DNA from: Chelonoidis abingdonii | Taxonomy: Eukaryota; Chordata; Testudines; Testudinidae | Direction of reading: 5' to 3' | Assembly: GCF_003597395.2 (NCBI RefSeq) | Contig: NC_133773.1 | Coordinates: forward strand, 66,055,388-66,119,387 | Length of the DNA: 64,000 bases | Made by a program: the position numbers and the translations under genes | Shown: in pieces, positions 1 to 11,249 of the stretch | Layout: every line of letters begins with the position of its first letter | Numbering within the stretch: the stretch's first letter is position 1 | Notes under the pieces: generated by a model | Told to the model about the DNA's origin: nothing | The model's database searches: none | What the model saw: only the letters and a program-made list of their open reading frames with translations

Positions 1-105
1 AACGTGCACGCGGCGCGCACACACCTAACTGGAATGGATATGAGCAACACATCTCGAAGAACAACAGTTACAAAGGTGAGTAACCGTCTTTTATTGTCAC
101 TGATT
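1..105. mobile_element. DIRS-type terminal repeat fragment at window edge
   Basis: The segment contains a GC-rich CGCGCACAC start followed by a short sequence telling of 'cacatctcgaagaacaacag' and 'gtgagtaaccgt'. This closely resembles the terminal sequence seen in reptilian DIRS copies and is related to the terminal piece at 4240-4345. It is cut by the window edge, so orientation and length cannot be judged. Confidence 0.5.
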
Positions 106-1530
106 TGACCTCCACAATCAGTATATTTGAGTTTTATTCCCTTGAATAATGGGCAGACAACTAGCTTTATAAATGATATAGGGTCACTGAACAGATATTA
201 AACTTAAAAGGGAGAAAATACTTGGCCTACTGAGCTTGACAGTTTTGTTTTTCTAACATCGTCAGAACCTAGAAGTCAGTGCAACCCTTAAATAGTATAC
301 CAATATGTGTATGCAGTGAATGGAAAAATAGGTAAAACATTTTTACTACAAGATTCCAGGGGATGGTTATTAACATATTTAAGGGAAGAGAGGCATACAA
401 TATTTTAAATTTGTGAATAACTCAAGAGAGACCTTCATAATTATGGACTACGTGCAGTCAGTAGGAGACATCTTTCGTGGTAAACCATTTTGTCTATGGG
501 AGAACACAATATCTAAGAACAGAGATCTCACTCCAGAACTTGTGCTTTTGTGTTAAGTCATTTATCTGACTTCTAAGAGTCGCCAGAGCAGACAAGAAAT
601 GCACAACTGCACTCTATAATTTTCTCTGTTCATTAGCTTTTTGCTGAGTGTAAGAGGTGGCAGGCTTTAATTTCCCATCTAGCCTTTTCACATTTATCCC
701 CCATCTTATGGGATCATTATAATCATGAATGTCTTCATTTCGTCTTTATTCTGTTAAAAGCTTTAGCAGCAGCATGATATATTGAATCAATTGTGTTGAT
801 CTGAATGTTTAAAATCTGCTTGTGTGGGTAGATCATTAAACCTTCCAGTAGCACACTCGTATTTGAACAGGTTGTGCTGGTGAGATTGAAAAATGGTTTT
901 GAGAAACTAGTAATGTCTGCTAAGTTTTTGTGCTTGCATGTTACCAGGTGAAACTTATTACAAAACAGAAGTAGATGTTTTTTCCTCTGGTTTGCATTAG
1001 AAAAACATTGAGTAAATGTAATAAAATAAACATACAGTGGTATCTATTTTTTGTCAAAAAAGCTAACTGTGAACAGAGTTTAATTGTAGCACAAGAAAGT
1101 TTTTCTTTGGTGAAAGACTGCCTTTCTTCTTGTCCATCCCCATGTTTCCTATAACAGCATCCAAGGATGTCTGTCTCTGATACTAAAGGCACTGGTATTT
1201 GTGCAAAGTTAGGGTCTCTGGAAGGCCTCATTTTCATTTTCTGCTGGGAACAGCTGCAGCAAAACAGAGAACCCTGATTTGTTTGATACAATATCTCTAA
1301 CAGGGTAATTGCAACTTTCCTGTTTCCCTTCTAGTTTGCTTAACTAAAGCAGAGGAGGTGAATAATCATCTTGGAATGCAGCACTGTAACCTATCTGCTG
1401 GGTGATAAATGCTGATTTCCAAATGGATTAGCACTGTGAAGCCTGCTTATAGTGGAGTCAAATTTCATCATCAACTATGTGAAACTTCATTCAAAGGTCC
1501 ACACTATAGGTTTGTCTTGATCAGGATAAA
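106..1530. other. Intronic stretch, nothing recognised
   Basis: AT-rich sequence within the upstream RAPGEF2 intron. The reading frame on the minus strand at 941-1291 has no family resemblance, and no terminal repeats were seen. Confidence 0.6.
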
Positions 1531-2992
1531 ATGAACATATTAGTTTACACAGCCAAGGCACCCTTCGCTCCTGCTACGATGGTCTATCTGCTTCCACTGG
1601 CTCCAACAGTACCGCCGATGGAACTGGTGTCGAAATTTTTGTCTTTGGAGGAGTTGGATGAAAAGCAGGGACAACCCATCCCCTACCATCACTCTGGGTA
1701 CTCAGCGAGTTTGTCTACATTGTGGCAATATCCTCCACTCCAGCTGACAAGGAGCCTCTGGTTTGCACCACAACATTCTCTGGCTCCATCATCCTGGCCC
1801 CAATATTCATCCTTGGAATCTGCCTGTTTTGCGAGGGACAATTTGTCTTTCTCCCCGTTTCTAGAGTTCTTGAGTAGACGCTCCGAGCTGGTGGAGGAAG
1901 AGCCAGTCAGTCCGATTCAGATGGTACTGCCAGACCAGGAGCAATTCCCATTCATCCTCACCAGATGCTGCAGTGGCTTTGGCATTCCCCTTGTCCCCAG
2001 ATGACTTTGGGTATTTCCAGGATTGCCTGTGTAGGGTAGCAGGTGAACTTCACATCCCACTGGAGGAGATCCAAGACACACAAAATAGGCTACTGGACAT
2101 CCTTTGGCTATTAGCATCGGGTAGAGTTGCTCTGCCAATCAAGAATGCCATCCTCGAGCCAGCTAGAACAGCATGGCATAAACCAATCACATGTACTCCT
2201 ACCCTCAAAAGGGCAGAAAAGCTAAGGGGTCTGAGTTTCTTTTCTCACTCCTTCCCAATTTGCTTGGTCCAGAAAGCAGCACCTGCACTCCACTTGAACC
2301 AATAAGGAAGGCAAGTGGTTGGACCTTTTTGAGCCTCAAGATCTTCTCTTCAGATAGCCTTCAGTTCAGGATTTCAAATGATCAGCTATAGCTTGCTGAA
2401 TAAGATTTCCTGAATTACAGCAGACTGGAGGAATTTACTGAAAAACTGCCACACCATTGGGCCTGATTCTAGGCAATGTAGGAGGAAGGGGAATGGGTAG
2501 CAATGACAGCACTTAAATTAGTGGTAGATGCGGCAGGCACTTCATCATGCTATATAGCTACAGGCATTGTCTTGTGGAGGGAATTGTGCCTCCATTCCCC
2601 TGGTTTCCCCAGGGAAGTTCAAAATGCAATTGAAGACCTCCAAAAACTGACTATTCCTTCCACATCCTCAAGGATTCAAGAGCTACACTTGGTTCCTTGG
2701 ATATTTACACATCTGTGCCAAAGTGTAAATTCTACTGCCTTTCACCCACACAACGTTATAGGACTTACAAGTTTTTCCATCAGGGGCCTTATGAACCACC
2801 ACACAAACATCAACATTCCCAGAAATCTTGCCCTCTGCCTTCACAGCCTTCCTCCTCTCACATGCAACCTGCACAGAAGTGATATTTCTGAGAAAACAGA
2901 GAGCCTTCAACCACCTTGCCTACTGCCATACAGCCTCCCCACTCCCTTTGGAGGTCGTCTAGCACTTTTTCTACCAGCATGGTGCAATATCA

Positions 2993-3310
2993 ATGGACAA
3001 ATGGGTGCTAAACATTATCCACCATGGCTATACAATTGAGTTCATCATGCTGCCTGATCCACAGGCACTCTCCGCTTTCCCATATCCTTCCTCTCACAAC
3101 AGCATCGTCACCCAAGAGGTGAACTCCTTACTACAAAGAGGAGCGATAGAGCAGGTCCCTCCGGAATACCAAGGGATGCAGTTCTACTCAGCTTACTTCC
3201 TGATACCGAAAAAGAAGAGTGGGTGGAGGCCAATTCTGGATCTGTGTGTTCTCAATCACTTTGTTCGCAAGCACAATTTTTGTATGGTCACACTAGCAGC
3301 GATCACTCTT
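2993..3310 (+). pseudogene. DIRS reverse transcriptase N-terminal fragment
   Basis: Within the DIRS relic, this frame carries the conserved start of the DIRS RT: a GAIEQVPPE stretch, FYSAYFLIPKKK, then WRPILDLCVLNHF. The fragment ends before the YxDD catalytic motif, which is absent from the next 500 bases. Confidence 0.85.
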
Positions 3311-3374
3311 GCGTTGTTACCGGTCCAAATGGAAATGCTTTGCCTCCTGGGTACAACAAAAAGGGATGTTCCCC

Positions 3375-4140
3375 AGAAGTGGTGGGGATTCCCCTTATCC
3401 TGGACTACCTCCTGTCTTTGAAGGCATTGGGTCTTGCTCTCAATTCCTTCAAGGTCCATGTAGTGGCAGTTGATGTGGTTTCACACGCTGCCTTGCCCCT
3501 GCCGTAGAAGAACATTCTGTCTTTACTCATCTGTTTGAGGGTGAGGTTTTGGAAAGGCCTCATCAGTACCTTCAGACACATACAACCCGTCACTCCACAG
3601 TAGGACCTTAACCTGGTTCTATCTGTACTTACAAAACCACCATTTGAACCTCTGGAATCATGTGTTATGTCCCTCTTTTGCATGAAAGTCATCTTCTTTG
3701 TTGCTATTGCTTCAGCAAAAAGGGTAGGTGAGCTTGGGGCCATGAGGGCCCATGTTGATCAACCCCTTCACTTCCCCAAGCAGCACACCTGAGAAGAGGA
3801 CCAACGACTCCACTCCCTCGATGTCCATCTGGCCTTGGCCTTCTACCTGCAGAGAATGAGACCGATCAGGAAATCCCCCAGGTGATTTGTGGCAATAGCT
3901 GAAAGAGTTAAGGGTCAGGCAATATTCACCCAGAGACTCTCCATGTGGATTTTGGAGTACATTACACTCTATCAGATTATCTGGCCTGCCTGGGCCCTCT
4001 GATGAGAGAGCTCATTTCTCGAGAATCCAAGCTTCAACCATGGCCTCCCTGCAGAATGCTTGTCCGGGACATATGTAGAGCGGCAACATGGAGTTCAGAA
4101 CACACCTTTGCTATGGATTATGTCTTGGTGCAAGACTAGG
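3375..4140 (+). pseudogene. DIRS tyrosine recombinase remnant
   Basis: Pieces of a YR in several frames: LDYLLSLKALGLALNS at about 3400, KPPFEPLES at about 3635, SAKRVGELGAM at about 3713, and DICRAATWSSEHTFAMDY at about 4063. By family knowledge the arginine of SAKRVGEL is the first catalytic Arg and the tyrosine after HTFAMD is the likely nucleophile. Multiple frameshifts disable it. Confidence 0.8.
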
Positions 4141-4239
4141 CGGTGGTTGCTTCCTTTGGTGTGGCTGTCCTTCGCTCTGCCCTCCCATCTTCATCCTTGT
4201 ACTCTTTGCTGAATTAGGTACAATTTGCTAATCACCTTC

Positions 4240-4345
4240 AGTGGAATACAGTAGGGACCATCACTTAAAGAAGAGAAGGTTACTTACTTGTAATTGGAGG
4301 TTCTTTGAGATGTGTAGTCCCTATTTATATTCCACTTCCTGCCCT
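4240..4345 (+). repeat. DIRS terminal repeat segment
   Basis: A near-palindromic stretch: 'gtggaatacagtagggacca' at about 4240 is mirrored by 'gtccctatttatattccac' ending near 4335. This inverted terminal sequence follows the recombinase remnant directly and belongs to the same element. Confidence 0.7.
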
Positions 4346-4560
4346 CCTTCCCCTTTGTGGAGGAGAAGGAACTGGAGATGCATTCGGTTTGTCCCGTCCT
4401 TTACTGCTTCGTATGAAACCATGAGGTAAGTCAGGGTGCATGTGTGAACCAACGGACACTACTACTTTTAAATTCTCCAGCTCTGGACGCATGGTGCACA
4501 GGCGTAACCCCCTCAGATCGGGACCAGACATGTCAGTTATAGGGAAGTAACCTTCACTTC

Positions 4561-5034
4561 TAGACAGGCAAGTTGTGCTTAAGCACTTCTAACTGGAGTT
4601 AGCATATGTCTATGCTGCAAAGACTCTCTTCTGTGGCACTGAGTCTTAGAGGAAGGGGCCAGTCTCTAAGACCCTCCTACTCACCAGGTTTCAGAGCCTG
4701 GGCTCCAGCCTGAGTCTGAACGCCGACACTGCTATTTTTAGCCCTTCAGCATGAGCCCCATGTTAAGCCTGAGTCAGTTAATCAAGGCTTTCATTTCTGC
4801 AGGTCTTGTTATTGTGGGTTCTTTCTTTCTTTGTCTCTTTCTTTCTTTCTCATTATAGATATACCCTAATGATGCTGGCTTAAAATATGTTTAAAAAATG
4901 AAAAACTCCATTTTACCCTACTCAGAAAAAATCCTATGAAAAGTTATCAATTCTGAACACAGTTGTCATCAAATGGTTGTCTTTACTAGAAGACCGCATT
5001 GAGTTAGAACATGGCTTCTCAAAATTGCATTACC
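4561..5034. other. Intronic stretch with TTTC microsatellite
   Basis: No coding or transposon signal. A short TTTC/CTTT microsatellite lies at about 4819-4850. The remainder is ordinary AT-rich intron. Confidence 0.55.
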
Positions 5035-5941
5035 CAGTTCTCAAAACTTTTTATATTGGTGACCCCTTTCACATAGCAAGCCTGTGAGTGCGACCCCTCC
5101 CCCCATTAGAAATTAAAAGCATATGTTTATATATAAATATAGACGCCCCCTTCACCCCTGGCTCCCATGGGCTCCCTGTGCCCATGAGGGGAAACGGACC
5201 TGCCTGCATGGAGGCGCTGGTATTGCTTCTCACTCTCCCACATGGCCTGTATAAGGGGAGAGTGCAATATCTGGGCTCCCTGCATCCAGGTCCCTTTCCC
5301 CACCTGGTCTATGTAAGGGGAGGGCAGAGAGCAGCAGCTCCTGATCAGACATACCAAACCTGCAAAGAAAGTGCAGAAATTGGGCTCGTTTTTTGGCTCA
5401 ATTGGCTTGTGAGTTGCTTGTTGGCTAGTGTTTGACTTGTAGCTTGTTTGGCTCGTAGCTTTTTGCTTCCTTTTTTGGATCAGTTCCTAGCAAGCAGAGG
5501 CAAGGCAGGCCCACCACCAGACTGCATGCTGAGGGGATCTAGTCACAGAATGTTGGGGTTCTTAAGGATTGGCTTGTTTTGAAATGGGGTTAGCTTGATT
5601 TTTGGTTTATTGTGAAAGTCGGAGTGCTTATTTACTGCATGAAAGTTGGCAGCTGTGCTCCTTTTGCTCACCTCACATCGCAGGTACGAAAAGTGACCTG
5701 GATGCAGGGAGCCCTGGTATTGTTCCTTGCTTCCTCTCTCATAGCCCTCTAGGGGGGCACACAGCAAGTTTTTGGGGGGTGAGCATATCTGTGTCATCTC
5801 TTGTCCCCACCCCCTATGTTCCTACACTGGGAGGAAGCAGCCCCGTGCCTTTGGCTGGGGTTGGAGCTCACAGTTCGTGACCCCCACATAACCATGTCAG
5901 AACCCCCTGAGGCGTCATGGCCCCCAGTCTGAGAACCAGTG
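5035..5941. mobile_element. hAT-like non-autonomous transposon
   Basis: The left end CAGTTCTCAAAACTTTTT is the inverted counterpart of the right end AGTCTGAGAACCAGTG, giving degraded hAT-type terminal inverted repeats of the CAGTGGTTCTCA class. Both ends carry 'gacccc' runs typical of this family. The interior is GC-rich with no transposase similarity. The flanking 8-mers (gcattacc and acctagca) do not match, so no target duplication survives. Confidence 0.7.
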
Positions 5942-7221
5942 ACCTAGCATGATGTTGACCATGGCCTTGATCATGTTGACAATTGACCATAGTCAGTGAA
6001 GACAGGGACAACTCACATTCAACATAGTATCATGTGGTTCCAGTAGTGTGTACATTTTACAGCATTGAGCCCCAGCATTATTGGCGTCAAACTTACACAA
6101 GAGAAGTTCTGGATGAATGCTGCAGCACAGAAGTGTTACAACAAGGTTTACATCCTATGACTGAATTAAATCAGTGTGAACAGTTAACAGTTTCAGTTTA
6201 CATGTGTAGTTTTGTTTCTCTACCAGTAGCTTGTAATTATTGTATATATTTTTATTTCAATTTTAATTAAAACTTATTTTGAAACATTTGGTACAAATAA
6301 GTGTTTAAAGGAAAATCTGTCAGAAAAAATGTATACTCAACATCTTTTATGATTTGATTTAGGAGACTGTATTTGCAAAATACTAGCTATGCAGAATATT
6401 TGGCACATTTTCATACATGTGACCATTTTGGCCTCTGTTTTGTTTATATTTGACTTATACTAAAATGTTTGAGTGCTTTATTGCACAGCTTTGCTAAAAT
6501 GTTTTTACTTGTACTTCCTAATTTAAATATTATTGTAGTTGACTGTACACAATTTTAGCAATTTGATTTTTTGTACCTACTGCAGAAATATTTAGTTTTA
6601 TTACTCTTAGATATTTTCATAGCACTTTTATTTGCCTACTTAGTTACCGGCTAAGAATAAGAACAACTCTTGCTCTGAAGAGTTTGATTTTACACGACTA
6701 TTTCCAAGTGGTTAATTTTAAAACATTGAATTTTTAAAAATAGTTTTGGTGTATTTGGTAAGTATTTTCTCTTTCAAATTTTAAGAGCCAAATTTCTGAT
6801 GACACTTCAGTGCATTGCAGAAGTTGTAAGTCCATTTGGATTGCAGGCAGTGTGAATTAATGCAGAATTTGGCTGTAAAGAAATGAATAAAATATAAAAT
6901 ATTCTAAATCTGTGTAGGATCTGGCCTTAAACGAAAGCTTGGACTCCTCGGGTATTAACTGTATTAACATGTTAATAGAATGTGACAAGTTAAGACACGG
7001 TTGGCTTAGATATGGCTTATATACTGTTGCTGACAATGGCAGCTAATAGTATTTCACTCCTGCCAACAGGCTAACAGATGGTTGTGTCCCTATAAACAGG
7101 TTGAAGCACTGTTTTGTTGTGCAAATGAGTGCCCCTCCCTCACTTTATGCCCATGTAACTGAGTTAGTTAGTCCTCCTTCCTCTATGCTATCTGTTGCAC
7201 TCATATTGCTGTTACGACTCT
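5942..7221. other. Intronic stretch, nothing recognised
   Basis: Strongly AT-rich. No splice-bounded reading frame or inverted repeat was found. It contains short A/T homopolymers only. Confidence 0.55.
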
Positions 7222-7408
7222 GGGTATGTCTACACCACGCACAAACCACTTTTGGCTTGTCTGTGGGGTCAACCTAGGGTAAACTATAAATGATTGTTTC
7301 TTGGAACAAATATTTAGGGCGTGTTCACATTAGTCTTTATAAAGGTGTTAACTGACTTTATGGGCAATTGATTAATTCAAGATAAAAACATCTAGTGTAG
7401 ACATACAC
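7222..7408. mobile_element. MITE with TATGTCTACAC ends
   Basis: GGGTATGTCTACAC at the left pairs with GTGTAGACATACAC at the right (12 of 14 matching when inverted), enclosing 187 bp with no coding content. The end sequence resembles the Harbinger-like MITE at 19221-19467. No clear target duplication was found. Confidence 0.6.
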
Positions 7409-7584
7409 TATGCTGTTTAAAGGACGTGGTGTGATAAATGGCCTGTTTACATCACCCAATCCCTATGTTTAAATGTAAAATTTAAATATGTAAAAATGCT
7501 ATGGTTTTAGGACAGATCTGAACTAAAAAGACAAAATAGATAGGGAAAGAACTGCATTAACCTCTTTATCTCAGCAGTTTAGTC

Positions 7585-8571
7585 CAGGGATCTCAAACTC
7601 AAATGACCATGAGGGCCATGTGAGGACTAGTGCATTGAACTGAGGGCTGCATCACTGACACCCTCTCTTGCTGCCTTTGGCCCCGCCCTCACTCTACCCC
7701 TTCCATTAGTGCCTGCCCCTGCCCCACATCTTTCCACCCTTTCCCTACCCCAATTCAACCCCTTCCCTGAAGTCCCCACCCCAACGCTGCCCCTAGGGGG
7801 TGCAGGTGGTGTGCAGGGTGCGGCAGGCGGCTCAGGGCAGGGAGTGCAGGAGGGGTGCAGGATGTGGCAGGGGGCTCAGGGCAGGGAGCTGGGGTGCAGA
7901 AGAGCTGTGGGATGTGGCAGGGGGCTCAGAGCAGGGAGTTGGGGTGTGGGATATGGCAGGGGGCGCAGGACAGGGAGTTGAGGTACGGGTTGTGGCAAGG
8001 GGCACAGGGCAGGGGGTTGGGGTGCGGGATGTGGCAGGGGGCGCAGGGCAGGGGGTCGGGGTGCAGAGTGCGGCAGGGGGCTCAGGGCAGGGAATTGGGG
8101 TGTAGGGTGCAGGCTCCAGCCCGGCGCTGCTTACCTGGAGCGGCTCCGGGGTTGCAGTGGGGCCAGGGCAGGCTCCCTGCCTGCCTGCCCGCCCTGGCCC
8201 GCACTGCTCCGTTCCATGAAGCAGCTGGAACTGTGTCCCTGCAGGCCCTGGGGGTGGGGGAGAGGCTCAGGGTTCCGTGCGTGTGCTGCTCTTGCCGCTC
8301 CTCTAGGTACCTCCCATGAAGCTCCCATTGGCCGTGGTTCCCTGTTCCCGGCCAATGGGAGCTGCAGGGGGCGGTGCCTGGAAGGAGGCAATGCAGGAGG
8401 CCTCTGCGTCCTTTCCCCTCCCGGCCCGAAGGGGCGTGCTGCCAGCTGCTTCAGACAGCAGTGCGGGGCTCGCAAAGCCACAGGGGGCAATCCCGTGGGT
8501 AGACGGGGGGGCATGGGGAGCTTGGTGGGCCACATGCAAGAGCCCCGTGGGCCGCGTGTTTGAGACCCCTG
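7585..8571. mobile_element. hAT non-autonomous transposon with perfect 8-bp TSD
   Basis: The ends CAGGGATCTCAAACTCA and GTGTTTGAGACCCCTG are imperfect inverted repeats of hAT type. The element is bracketed by the identical 8-mer GTTTAGTC at 7577-7584 and 8572-8579, the expected hAT target duplication. The 987-bp interior is GC-rich, holds the 39-bp minisatellite at about 7800-8110, and has no transposase. Its long open frames come from GC-rich repeat sequence. Confidence 0.88.
7800..8110. repeat. 39-bp minisatellite inside hAT element
   Basis: About seven imperfect units built on 'gatgtggcagggggc', 'cagggcaggg' and 'gttggggtgc'. The clean central units are 39 bp long, with longer variants at the left. 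Because 39 is a multiple of three, all frames stay open and produce repetitive spurious peptides. Confidence 0.85.
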
Positions 8572-8579
8572 GTTTAGTC

Positions 8580-9229
8580 TCTGACTGTTGGAGAAACTTG
8601 GACAGGAGAATGAGGCTATCTATTTACACCATATCGTTGATATACTAGAACATATTTAATCTTAATTTCTAAATCCTTAACAAAGTGGGCAAGATCTATA
8701 GATATTGGTAGTATTACATGGTGAAATCCTGCCCATTTGGAAGTAATCTTCAATAGTTGGCTTTGGGACTCAAAGATAACCTTTTTGAAGAATGAATTGT
8801 TTGCTGCAATCACAGAGGAAAGAGGAAGACCTCCTGGCCTCCCAGGAAAAAAAAAAAAAAAAAAAAAAAAAGGAAAAAAAGATAAAGACCATATAAAGAG
8901 GTTTCTGTATGAAGCAATAGAAGGGGTCAGCTGAAAATTAAAATTAGACGTGAGCTCAAGGATTCAAAACAAACTCATGAAACTGCAGCCTCAAAAAAAA
9001 AATCAGTTGGCTAATACTGGGAAAATGAATATGCTTGATAACAAGTGCTACCAAAAAAGAATTTTTATGAAAAACACACAGTTATTTGTTTTGTAAGTTT
9101 AAAGGCAGCCAAGAGCAATGAATTATTTTGCTTGATAAAAATAAGCAATGATAACATATCATAATGAAATATGCTATAGTGATCTGTACACTTCAGAAAC
9201 TCCACGCTCTTGAGGTAATTGAAAAATAT
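8580..9229. other. Intronic stretch with A-tract
   Basis: No gene or inverted repeat recognised. A 25-base A run lies at 8847-8871, followed by further A-rich sequence to about 8890. It could be an old retroposon tail, but no retroposon body was recognised. Confidence 0.5.
8847..8871. repeat. Poly(A) tract
   Basis: 25 consecutive A, continued after GG by another A run. No recognised retroposon lies upstream. Confidence 0.9.
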
Positions 9230-9765
9230 GTGGAGGTATAGGCGTGCCAGAGATGTAAGAATGGTAAAGATACTTCAGATGAAGAAATGAGGGAGATTCT
9301 AGAGGCAGTAGTGCAAATGAATAATGGCAGAATTCCAGGAAGATCTGATGCCTTTCCAACTGAACCGTGAAAGATATTTAAGGAGTTCTTAGCAGACTGT
9401 TTAGCAGATACCTCTAATGCTCTTCTATTGGGGCAGGAATTTCCTTAGTTTATGAAAACTACTGTTGTATTTATCCTTGAGGTTAGGAAAAAAATATTGC
9501 CTCTTGTGGACCTTACAGGTGTATGTTATTGGTGAGCCATAATCTAATGTTCCTAGCAAAAATATTAGTCACCTGTTTGTAGTCCATTCTGCCTGTCTGT
9601 TTATGTCTGGATCAAACTGTGTTCAGTAAGGATGGGAAATGATTGAAAGTCCAATCATATTTAAAATAATTCATATCACCTTATCAAAATGCCATCCATT
9701 TTTCTTGTTACCTTTGATGTAGAAAAGGCTTTTAATAGGATTGAGAGGAATTTTTTTGTTTGTTT
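9230..9765 (+). mobile_element. L1-like LINE reverse transcriptase remnant
   Basis: Conceptual translation in shifting frames gives the order of an L1/Tx1-type RT: an MNNGRIPGRSDAFPTE stretch (about 9315, the family's GKSPGPDGFPxE), a KIFKEFL stretch, a piece resembling RPISLL near 9530, an SILPVCLCLDQTVFS stretch (about 9590), and FDVEKAFNRIERNF (9713-9754, the family's DAEKAFDRxEW). Several stops and frameshifts make it a 5'- and 3'-truncated fossil. Confidence 0.72.
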
Positions 9766-10135
9766 GTCCTTCTGTGTCTTAGTTCCTCAAATGGATTTTG
9801 CTGTAGCAGATATGGTCACACTTGAAGCGGAGAATTTTTTAAAAAAAGGAAGTAATTGTTATGGAAAAATCCAATGCGTCAAATATATATGTGGTGTATG
9901 GCAAATATGTTGTTACTATGCAATACTTAGCATTTGCTAACAAAATCCATCACACTTGATCTTTCTTTTTAATATTAAAAAATTGGAGACTTACTTGGTT
10001 TATATGTGACTGAAGACAGAACTGCCATTCTGTTTAAGACAAATCACAGAAACATGCCCTGGGAGGTGTAAAAGAGTTTCATTCTGTGATGTGATGCCTT
10101 TCCAGATGAATTTTGCAAGATACTTGCAGTGTTGT
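9766..10135. other. Intronic stretch, nothing recognised
   Basis: AT-rich. The reading frame running out to 9940 continues past the LINE similarity without further recognisable motifs. Confidence 0.5.
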
Positions 10136-10270
10136 TTTAGCCATGTTGTTCCTAGGATATTAGAGAGGCAGATGGGTGAGGGAAGTTGCTATTTCAAGTG
10201 GCAAAGCTTTTCTCTTTCACCAACAGAAGTTGGTTCAATAAAAGATATTACCTCACCCACCCTGCCGCTC
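10136..10270. mobile_element. Inverted pair of Penelope-like 3' tails
   Basis: The right part, about 10215-10270, contains 'agatattacctcacccaccc' in + orientation. The left part, about 10136-10190, contains 'ggatattagagaggcagatg' followed by 'ggtgaggga', the same tail on the minus strand. The same tail ends the minus-strand Penelope-like element near 14720-14760. Two tails head to head are compatible with the inverted terminal repeats some Penelope-like elements carry. Confidence 0.55.
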
Positions 10271-10929
10271 TCATTTTTCAAGATATGTAAGGTCTTAGTA
10301 GGCCCTGCTGTAAATTTTGATGTAAATGATGTAATCTCCTGCCAAATAGAAACATTTGGTGACTATATCACTATACAATGTTTCTCTAAACAAAATTTGT
10401 AATAGTTAATATTTCTTGTACTTAGTGGTAATTTTTAAACTTGTTCAAACTTCTTAGAGTTAATAAAATAGTGCTACATCTGATTCATGCTTTAATCTGC
10501 TCGTATATTTACTCATATACAAAATCTAAAATGTGCTGATCTGTCAAGTATGTTGGAACTTTACATTGTATCTTTTTCTACTATCTCCTTCTTAGTCTTT
10601 CTCCCACACAAATATTTAAACAACCCAGCTGCAAATTCTTGCAAATTACTATCCAAGTTAATTAAAATGTTATGTTTGGAGAGACTTATAACCAGGAATT
10701 GGAGAACAGGGAAACTACAATACAACAATAAAATGGATTTATAAAACGTTTTTTTAACAGTTTGTTGGTCCATATGAGCTGTAAAGAATCCAAATGCTGC
10801 AGACAATTGATTAAACTGTGCACATGTATATACTTGAGTATCTTAGAACCCTGGGAATTCAGCTCCAAAACCAGACCATAACTCTCTTTTAACGGCCAGC
10901 AATTGGTCCTCTGTGTCTGTGGGCTATAG
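10271..10929. other. Intronic stretch, nothing recognised
   Basis: AT-rich, without coding similarity or terminal repeats that I could see. Confidence 0.5.
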
Positions 10930-10931
10930 TA

Positions 10932-11120
10932 CACCTCTACCTCGATATAACGCTGTCCTTGGGAGCCAAAAAATCTTACCGCGTTATAGGTGAAACCATA
11001 TTATATTGAACTTGCTTTGATCCACTGGAGTGTGCAGCCCCGCCCCCCTCGGAGCACTGCTTTACCCCGTAATATCCAAATTCATGTTATATTCTGTGGC
11101 ATTATATCGAGGTAGCGGTG
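10932..11120. mobile_element. Tigger/mariner-like MITE with TA flanks
   Basis: CACCTCTACCTCGATATAAC at the left is matched by the inverted right end ATTATATCGAGGTAGCGGTG. The 189-bp element is flanked by TA on both sides (10930-10931 and 11121-11122), the target signature of Tc1/mariner/pogo transposons. No transposase is present. Confidence 0.8.
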
Positions 11121-11249
11121 TATTACTCATCCATAAAGTCAATACATTCAACCAGTTTAGAATAACACTTCAAGACAGCTACCTATGGAGTAGAGTGCAG
11201 TGGCAGGGGAGAGGCAGCTCGTTTCTCCAAGAGCATTGGGAGAGCCCCC

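Larger units (their letters stand above)
1531..4560 (+). mobile_element. DIRS-type retrotransposon, decayed
   Basis: A 3-kb relic with the order gag-like, reverse transcriptase (RT), tyrosine recombinase (YR), terminal repeat. The gag-like part spans two frames at about 1531-2300, with DDFGYFQDCLCRVAGEL near 1997, and continues through VDAAGTSSCYIATGIVLW (2521) to an IYTSVPKCKF-like stretch (2700). The RT starts at about 3110 and reads EVNSLLQRGAIEQVPPE then FLIPKKKSGWRPILDL, diagnostic of DIRS RT. After about 3310 the frame jumps straight to ILDYLLSLKALGLALNS of the recombinase, so the RT catalytic core and RNase H are deleted. The YR shows SAKRVGELGAM (about 3713) and ICRAATWSSEHTF (about 4068). 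DIRS elements integrate through this recombinase rather than a DDE integrase. Stops and frameshifts throughout make it inactive. Confidence 0.88.

Noticed and set aside
941..1291. 116-codon minus-strand frame as a gene
   Set aside because: AT-rich intron, no motif, no promoter or splice context.
7709..8648. Long overlapping Gly/Gln-rich and Pro-rich open frames on both strands
   Set aside because: They arise from a 39-bp minisatellite and GC-rich sequence inside a hAT transposon. The frames are open in several registers at once.
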